From: Gemmatimonadota bacterium
GTDB taxonomy: Bacteria; JAAXHH01
Assembly (NCBI GenBank): GCA_009838645.1
Contig: VXRC01000028.1
Location: forward strand, 1 to 43,222
Length of the DNA stretch: 43,222 nt
Direction of reading: 5' to 3'
Part shown: positions 1 to 9,000 of the stretch, one piece after another
How positions within the stretch are numbered: the stretch's first letter is position 1
Layout of the letters: every line of letters begins with the position of its first letter
Made by a program: the position numbers and the translations under genes
The notes under the pieces: model-generated
Told to the model about the DNA's origin: nothing
The model's input: the letters and a program-made list of their open reading frames with translations, nothing else
Databases searched by the model: none

Positions 1-3000
1 ATCGTAGGCCGTCTTCACCGCTTGAAGGAACCCGTCTATTTCCTCCTCGTCGATTTCATCCGCGGCATGAGCGAGGCTGCCGAACAGGACGGGTGCCGCG
101 GCGGCTTCATCCGCCGGCTTCTCCGGCCATGCTTCGGTAATACCCGCCGCAATCTTCGATACCGGGCCAATCTCGATCAGCGTATTCACGGCAAGACCGG
201 CCAGGTTTCGCGCGGAAGCGCCCGACCCCTGGCCCGATCCCTGGCCCGATCCCTGGCTCGATACCTGGCCGTCGTGCGATCCCTCGCCTTCGACTGTCCG
301 ATGGACCCAGCGGTCCAGGTCCGCCATCTCCGCCGATCCCACCCTTTCTCCCGTGGCTCCGCTGATGATCGTGAGTGACGGCGTCGATACGGATATCTCA
401 TCCAGCCTGGTCTTTGATGCTTCTGCGGCTGCCGATACATCGCGCCCCATATCCATGGTCCTGGCGATCTCACCGCGCGCCAGTGCGATGCGGAGTCCCT
501 CGTCGAGCGTGAACGCTCCGGCAGCCTGCGCGGCTGCGATCTCCCCGACGTTGCGGCCACAGACTGCCGAGGGCCGTACATCCAGGCTGGACCACAGGGC
601 GGTGATCGCGCACTGAAGCGCATAGGCCGCCGGGTCCGCCCAGGCCGGATCGTCGATCGGATGCTCCGCCCCTTCCTCGTCGAACAGGGGATTGAGCAGG
701 GAGACGTCCGTTTCTCCGCGGAACAGCGCTTCGCAGTGATCCAGGACGCCTCGTACCACGGGTTCCGAATCGTACAGGCGCTTGCCGATATCCCGCCATC
801 CGTCGTCCCAACTATCATATACGAACGCCACCTTCGGCGCAGCCGCGGCCACATTGATCGAGTTCGACTCGACGGAATCTAAACTGGCCTCATTCGACGC
901 GAGTTCCTCCAGTCCTTCGCGGAGCGTTGCAACACTACGAAACACCACGCCGTTCCGGCAATTGAAATGGCTTCTTCCCATGCTCGCGGTCCAGGCCATG
1001 TCCGCCAGGAACTCCTCTTCCGATTCCGCGCCCGAACCGGCCGGGAGATTTCGATCCAGCCAGGACAGGTAACTTCCGGCGAGTTCCCTGAGTGCCGCCG
1101 GGTTCTTGCCCGAGAGTGGCAGAAGCCGATACGTCCGCTCCACGGGGCGCTCGTTGTCTCGTTGCGGTTCCGGGACGCCCGGAGGCAGTTTCAACGCGAC
1201 GGTTTGCGGGGCGCCGGCCGCTTCGATCTCAGTTTCCGCCGGTTGCACGTTCTCGTCGCCCGTCCCATAGCCTTCGACCAACACGTGGGCGTTCGCCCCG
1301 GATATGCCGAAGGCGCTGACCCCCGCGCGATGCGTCCGGCCGGGATGGACCGGCCAGTCCACCGCTTCTGACGTCACCCGCACGGGAAGCCGGTCCCAGT
1401 CCACGTTAGGGTTTGGTTTCTCGAAATGCAGTTGTTTCGGGATACGTCTGTGGCGAATTGCCATGACCACCTTGATCAGTCCGGCGAGGCCGGCGGCGGA
1501 CTCGAGATGGCCGATATTGGTCTTCACCGATCCGACCAGGAGCGGCCGGTCCGGCGCGCGTCCCCTGCCGTAAACCGCGGCGGCCGCCTGCACCTCGATC
1601 GAGTCGCCCAGCGCCGAACCGGCGCCGTGGGCCTCCAGATAGTCCACTTCCGCGGGATCGACGCCCGCCTGCGCCAGCGCGTCCTCGATCACCCGTTCCT
1701 GCGCCGGACCATTGGGCACCGTGGGCCCCGCGGTCGCACCGTTCTGGTTGACCGCCGAACCCCGGATGACGCCCCAGATGCGGTCGCCGTCCGCCTGGGC
1801 CGCGCTCAATCGTTTCAACACGACCACGGCGCAGCCTTCGCCTCTAACGAAACCGTCTGCTTTGGCGTCGAAGGCGTAGCAACGACCTTTATTGGACAGC
1901 ATGCCCAGGTAGGCCATTTCCGACGTGATATCGGGGGACAGCACCGTATTTACCGCTCCTGCCAAGGCCATATCCACTTCTCCTAGACGAAGGCTGGCCA
2001 CGGCCTGGTGCACGGCAAACAGGGCCGACGCACAATTCAGTTCCAGAGGTACCGAGGGACCTTCCAGGCCCAACAAGAAGGAAATCCGGCTTACTGTCAG
2101 GCTTCTGGCCGTACCCAGGAAATTGACGCCGCCTCCCCGGTTCTTCATCAGATCACGATACTCGCTGGAAGATACACCCGTGTACACCCCCGTACGCGAA
2201 CCTCGGAGCCGATCCGGATTGATTCCCGCGTCATCGATCGCGTGCCAACTCGTCTCCAGCAGGAGCCGCTGCTGGGGATCCATGCTGCGCGCTTCCAGTG
2301 GCGATACCCTGAAGAACCTCGCATCGAACTGGTCTATGTCGTCTATGAACCCAGCGCGACGCCAACCTTCGTCGCCCTGGTCCAGCCCATCCGGCGATAC
2401 ACTCGCCGATCCAGTGTCGGGACGCACGTCTGTGACGGCATCCGTACCTTCTTCCAGCATGCTCCAGAAGGCATTCAGGTCCGGCGCGCCGGGAAAACGG
2501 CACGCCATGCCGATGATGGCAATGCCTTCGTTTTCGGTCCGAGCCACGGCGCCGCTTGCGGGCCCGGTGGGTGCAAGCGGGGCAGCAGAGGCACTGCTCT
2601 CCTGCCTGGCGGGCGCATCCGGTGCGGCGATAGCAAAGCGGCCGGATCCGGCAGGCGCTTCCGAACCCGCGGCTTCGCTTCCGCTGCCGCCGCCGGATCC
2701 AGGATCGCCGCTTTCCAATTCCGCGTCGCCGATCTCGTCCATCAGGTGGGTGGCGAGAGACGAGATATCCGGATAGTCGAAGACAAGGGTGTTGGGCGCC
2801 GTGTAGCTGCCCGAAAGTGCGCGGTTCAACCGGTTCCTCAGCTCGACCGCCATCAGCGAATCCATGCCGAGGTCGAAAAACCCCACGGTAGGCGCGGGGG
2901 TGGACGACAACCGAAGCACCGACTGCACTTCCCCTTGCAGAAAGGAAACCAACACATTCTCCCGCTCCGCGGATGGTGTGTTCCGCAGGCGGGTCAGGAC

Positions 3001-6000
3001 GTCGTCCGAGGAGGATTCCGGCGCCTCTTCCGCCGCCTCCTGGGCTGCCGCAAGCAGGTCCTCGAGCAAGGGCGGCCGGCTTTCCGCCGCTTCTTCGAAC
3101 ACGGCCCAGTCCATCGCCATGACCACGGAATGAGTCCCGTCCTGCCGGACCAGCCGGTCCAGCGCCCTCAGGCCCTGCTGCGGGGTAAACCAGCGGCCGC
3201 CGAGGGCCGCGCGCTGGCTTTCGATCCGTTCCTTCTGCTCCGCCGCCTCGCCGATCTCCGACCAGGCGCCCCAGGCGATGGCCTGGCCCGGAAGCCCCAG
3301 TGCCCGCCGGTGGCCGGCCAACTGGTCCAGGAACGCGTTGGCCATGGCGTGGTTCGCCTGGCCCGGGTTGCCCATGACGCCGACTCGGCTCGAGAAGAGC
3401 ACGAACAGATCCAGGTCCCGGTCCCGGGTTGCCTGGTGCAGATGCCAGGCGCCCAGTATCTTGGGCCGCAACACGGTCTCGAAGTTCTCCCAGCGCTGGT
3501 TCCCCAGCGCGCCGTCCGACAGCACGCCTACACTGTGGATCACCCCACCCAGGGGAGGCAGTTCCCGGTCCATGCGCTCGAGCATCGCGTCCACCGCGTC
3601 CAGGTCGGTCACGTCCGCCAGTTCCACCTTTACCGTTGCACCCCGCTCACGGAGTTCCTGTATGGCTTCTTCGGCTTCCGCGTCCGGCTGGCGACGGCCG
3701 TTAAGCACGATCGTGCCGGCGCCGCGGTCCGCGAGCCAGCCGGCCACCGCGCAACCGATGCCGCCCAGTCCCCCCGTCACCAGGTAGGTGCGGTCCTTCT
3801 TCAATCGGCCTGTGACCAGCGGGGGCGGCGTCACGACGATCTTTCCGAGATGGCGGGCGGACCGCATGAAGGACAGGGCGGCGCCCGCTTCGGCCAGGGG
3901 CCAGCGGCTGTGGATGATGGGTTTGAGTTCTCCCGAAACCATGCGTGCCATGATTCCTCTGAGGACGCGGCCGACCCAGGCGGGATCCGTCTTCTTCAGT
4001 ACATCCAGTTCCAGGATGTCGTAGGCCACGTCGGGACGGAGCGCGGCCATCTCGTCCCCGGTCAGGATGTCGCGACGGGCCATCTCCACGAATCGGCCAT
4101 CGGGCTTGAGGCAGGACAGGCTGGCGTCGATGAACCCCTCGCCCGTCAGGCTGTTCAGGACCACGTCCACCCCTTCGCCATCCGTGGCTTCGAGGATCTC
4201 CGCTCCGAATGCCGTCGTGCGGCTGTCGTAAATGTGTTCAACGCCCAGCGAACGGAGATAGGCCTGCTTCGGGGCGCTTGCCGTGGCATGGACCTCGGCC
4301 CCCGCGGCCTGAACCAGCTGGACGGCCGCCAGGCCCACCCCGCCGGCGCCGGCGTGAATGAGCACTTTTTCTCCCGCCTCGAGTCCCGAGTACTCGAAGG
4401 AAAGCGCGGCGGATACGAAGGCGCTGGGCACCGTGGCGAGCCCGGAGACGGAGAACCCCTCCGGTGCGGGCGCTACGAGGTCCCCATGGGTGATCATAAG
4501 CGGCGCGAAGGCGCCGAAGCCCAGTCCCACTACGTGATCGCCCACGGAGACGGACGATACTTCGTCGCCCACCTCGGTAATCACGCCGCACATCTCCCGG
4601 CCCAGGAGCCCCTCTTCGATGAAACCGAGGGACCGGAATACATCCCAGAAATTGAGTCCTGCCGCCTCGACGGCGACCCGGACTTCCCGGGGTTCGAGCG
4701 GGCGCGGCGGGAGCGGCTGTACAAAGGGTTGGTCGAACACGCCCGCAGGGTCGGGCGCCAGCACCCATTCCTGGTCTTCCGGAAAGTCCAGGCGGTCGGA
4801 TCCGTCTCCCATGTGAACCAGCCGTGCCACCATGCGGCCTTCCCGCCGGTAGACGATGTGGTTCTCATCGTCCGGATACATGAGTTCATTGACGAGATCG
4901 GGATCCGGCGCGAGCTCCGCGGGGTCCAGATCCAGCATCCGTGGTTGCAGATGGGGCGCTTCGCGGGCCACCCCCTTGCCGAAGCCCCAAAGGGCGGCGC
5001 CCGCCAGTTCACCGCCGAGTTCCCGTTCCAGCACTTGGGATCCGCGGGTAACGAACCAGACGCCCCTGGTCGGGGTCGAATCGGTGTCGATCAATCCCTG
5101 CACGAGGGCGAGGGCGCTGGCTCCGGCACGCTGCACTTCCGCGGCCAGTTCTAGCGTGGCGGCCTGCGCACCGGGGCCATCCAGGCCGGCCAGATGTGCA
5201 ATGCCGCTGAACGGTACGTCCTGCGGCAGGCCTTCGATCAGCGTTCGCCACGATTCGCGTTGCCCCCATTCCACGGCGGTCCTGACGATACCCGGGCCGG
5301 TTGCGGCAGGCTGACCGTCCGCTGCATCGCCGTCCCGCACCAGGTAGACCGTCTGGTTCCGTGCCGCCAGCGCGGACGCGAGTTCCGCTGCCCGTCCCGC
5401 CCGGTCCTCGGTGAGGATCCACGCGCCGGAAGGCTCGGACACCTTCGCCGGGCCCTGGGCCACGATCACGCCTTTGTCCAGGATCGTGGATGCGTCCGAT
5501 GTATCCGGTCCGTCGGGTCCCAGCACTTCCGCTTCCGCGAATCCCGCGTCGCCAAGAGCCTGCTTCCATACGTCGGGCCCTGCCAGCGCGTGGTGGGGCC
5601 GGTAATCGTCGGCGAACCGCCACCAGCCGTCGAGCTGTCCGAAAGTCAGGTCCATCCAACCCAGTCCGCTGAGGTTCTCGAGGGCAATCAGATGGCCGGA
5701 CGGCGCGAGCAGATCCCTGCAGTGACCGAGGGTCTCTGTCAGGTACCGTGTCGCGTGCAGTACATTCGACGCGATCAGCAGGTCGTAACCATGGGGTTCG
5801 AATCCCTGCTCGATCGGATCCTTCTCGATATCCAGCGGGCGATATTCGATGGCTCCGCTACGGTCGCCGAACCGGGCTTCCGCCTCGGAGAAGAAGCCCG
5901 CGGAGATATCCGTGTAGGTGTATACGAATCGGCCATCCGGAAGCTCGGGCAACACGGACGCGGTCGCGGACCCCGTGCCGGCCCCGACTTCGATCACCCT

Positions 6001-9000
6001 GAGGCGCCGTCCATCCGGCAGTGTGGTCACGAGGGCCTGCACCGCCTCCGTGAGCATCCTGTTCGCGGCCCGCGCGACGGGCGCTTTCAGATATAGATCG
6101 CCCGCCGTCGGTTCTCCGCTGCTGAACAGGAGGGTCAGCGGGTCCTCTTTTCCACGAAGCACCTCCGCCAGGGCGAGGCCGGACCGCAGGAACAGCCCGA
6201 TCTCGATCTGGCCCTGGTCATACCTGTCCTTCATCCAGTCGGCGAAGGCCTCGAGGTCGGCGGGCATGTGTCCAGGGAGCGGATCCTCCGGACCCACAAC
6301 CACGCGGAATCCGTCGTCCCGCTCCTCCATTACGCCGGATCTGGCAAGCATCTCGAAGAGCCGGCGAAAGAGGCGGGTGTGTTCGGGCAGGACGCCCAGC
6401 GCCTGCCGGAGATCGTCGGGATCCACCACCACGCCCTTCTCACGCTGCCATCCCAGTTCTTCCAGCGACGCGAGTGCGCGGGACCGCGACCATCGCTCCA
6501 GGTCCGCCAGCAGGGCGTTCCGGTTCTCCGGATCCACGCCGGCGTCGGTCAGGTAGTCCGTAAACGACTGTGCGTTGCCCGCGATCTCCGACGGACTCGG
6601 GAAGAAGTCCGCCGCTTCGATACCCGGGGCCAGGGGGCGCTCGCGCCAAACGACCTCGTACAGCAGGTCATTCACGCCCTCGACCGCCGCCAGTAGGGCC
6701 GCCCGGGTCGCCCGTTTCACCGTGTATCCACTCAGGCGGCCGACCAGGGCGCCGTTCGGATCGTAAATCCGCATCTCGCCGCTCAGTACTTTCGGCGTCT
6801 CGTCCGGGTTCGCCTCGGCGCCGCGCGAGGATTCGCCCAGCAGCACGTGACAGACCACCCGGTCCGGCAGCGGCCCCGCCAGCCACATCCGCTCCCAGCC
6901 GAAGGGCAGGTAGGTCGCTCCGCCTTCGGTCTCCGCCACGTTCCGCGCAACGCCCATGACCTGGAAGCATCCGTCGAGGACGAGCGGATGCACGTCCAAC
7001 CCGTCCCTGTCGTGGGGTTCCGTTAAAGATACCTCCGCCACCGCCTCGCCCGGCCGGGACCATGCGTTACCGAGCGTGCGGAAGCTGGGACCGAGATCGA
7101 CCCCCGTACTCGCACGGTGGCGATAGTAGCCCGCGACGTCCACGGGCGAGAGTCCGTCTTTCAGCGCTTCCAGGTCGACCTGCCGGTCAACCCGGCCGGA
7201 CTGGCCGGACTGGGCGCCTGGACCGATCGGGCCGTCTCCCGGATCGGGGGCGCCCGATGAGATGTGCCCTTCTACGTGGACCGTCCATTCTTCTTCGTTC
7301 CCCTTGCTGTAGATCTGCAGGCCTCTGGATGCATCCGGTTTCACCGTATCGATCACGACCTGAACCCGTCGTCCGTTCTCGGCCCCTTCTCCGTCTTCGA
7401 AGACCATCGCGTTGTGTAACTGCATGTCTTCCAAAACCATCGGACCGCTTCCTTCAAGCATCGATACGGCACAGGCCATGGAACCGTACAGGGCGCCTGG
7501 AGCCAGGACGCGGTTGAAAACGCGGTGGTCGCTCAGCCAGGATGGATCCGTGGGGAAGATCTCCGTTTCGAACGTGATCTCGCCGCGGGCGGACTCGTGA
7601 CGGTCTCCCAGCAGGGGATGGCCAGCGCCGCTCCGACGTTGCTTCGGCGCTTCGACCCAGTGCCGCTGGCGTTGGAACGGGTACCCCGGCAACGAGATTC
7701 TCCGCCTGGATTCCCCGGCGAAGAGTCCTTCGAATCGTATCGGCAGGCCGGCCTCATACGCCGCCGCCACTGCGTTTACGAGACTGCCCACTTCCGGTAT
7801 CGGCGAATCATCGGAGGGACGGGTGAGACTGGGGAGCACTTTGGGCGCCGGTGTCTGCGGAGTTTCCGGCCAGGCCGAGACGGTTAGGGGAGCCAGGATC
7901 GCATGCGGACCGATCTCGACGACCAGGTCCACGCCGAGGGCGGCCAGGGTGCCGACACTCCGGGCAAAGGCCACGGGTTCCCGGGCGTGCCGTGTCCAGT
8001 AGGCCCCGTCGAACAGGTGATCGGAAGCTACTTCCCGTCCGGTCAGATTGCTCACCACGGGAATCGACGGGGTACCGATGGCCACCCCGTCCAGTGAGGA
8101 TTCCAGCGCGTCCAGGGCCGGTTCCACCAGCGCGCTGTGGAAGGCCCTGGTGGTATTCAGCCGTCTTGCGCGGATCCCCGCCGACTCGAAGTGTCTCATG
8201 ACGGCTTCGACGCCCGGGACCGTTCCGCTTACCACCTGGTGCGACCCGTTGTCCGCCGAGATATTGCACCCGATTCCGCCGGCCGCTTCGATATCGCCGG
8301 CCGTTTCGGCACTGCCGGACGCCCCGTTCAGGGCTTCCAGTTCGGCTGCGACCCGTTCCGCGGGCGCAAAAACCGCGGCCATGGCACCTTCTTCGGTACC
8401 GGACAGCAAGGTGCCCCGCGTGGCGGCGAACTTCATCCCGTCTTCCAGGCCGAATACTCCCGCGGCATGCGCCGCGGCCAGTTCGCCGACGCTGTGGCCC
8501 ATGACCACGGCCGGCTGCACGCCAACGCTCGACCAGAGTGCCGTCAGCGCACATTCCAATGCGAAAAGCGCCGGTTGCTCCCAGGCCGTGTCGTTCAGCG
8601 GTCCTGCCGCTTCGTTACGGCCGAACATCACATCCAGCAGCGAGGTCCCGCGGACCTCCTGGAACACCGCTTCACAGCGGTCCAGTACCGCACGGGCTAC
8701 GGGTTCCTGTTCGTAGAGCGCCTGGCCCATGCCGACCCACTGGCTTCCCTGCCCGGTGTAGACGAACGCGACCTTCGCCGGTTTCAGGGCATGCTCGATC
8801 GGGCCGGCTTCGGTCAGTTCGGTGAGCCGTTCCCGCAATGAACCGATGTCATGGAAGGCAACGCCCGTACGGTGATCGAAATGACTTCTGCCCACGCCCG
8901 ATGTCCACGCCATATCCAAAAGGCACCCTTCCAGGCCGGCCTCGCCGTCGCTGTCGACGGGGTGCGATTCTTCGGTCCGCCCGGTCCGCTGGTCTAGCCA

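Noticed and set aside
2008-5154. A 1048-codon open frame on the plus strand
   Set aside because: It is antisense to the PKS ER/KR/ACP/KS2 region, whose minus-strand frame has clear domains. The plus-strand translation is Arg/His/Gly-rich without any recognisable motif, a usual shadow in GC-rich DNA.
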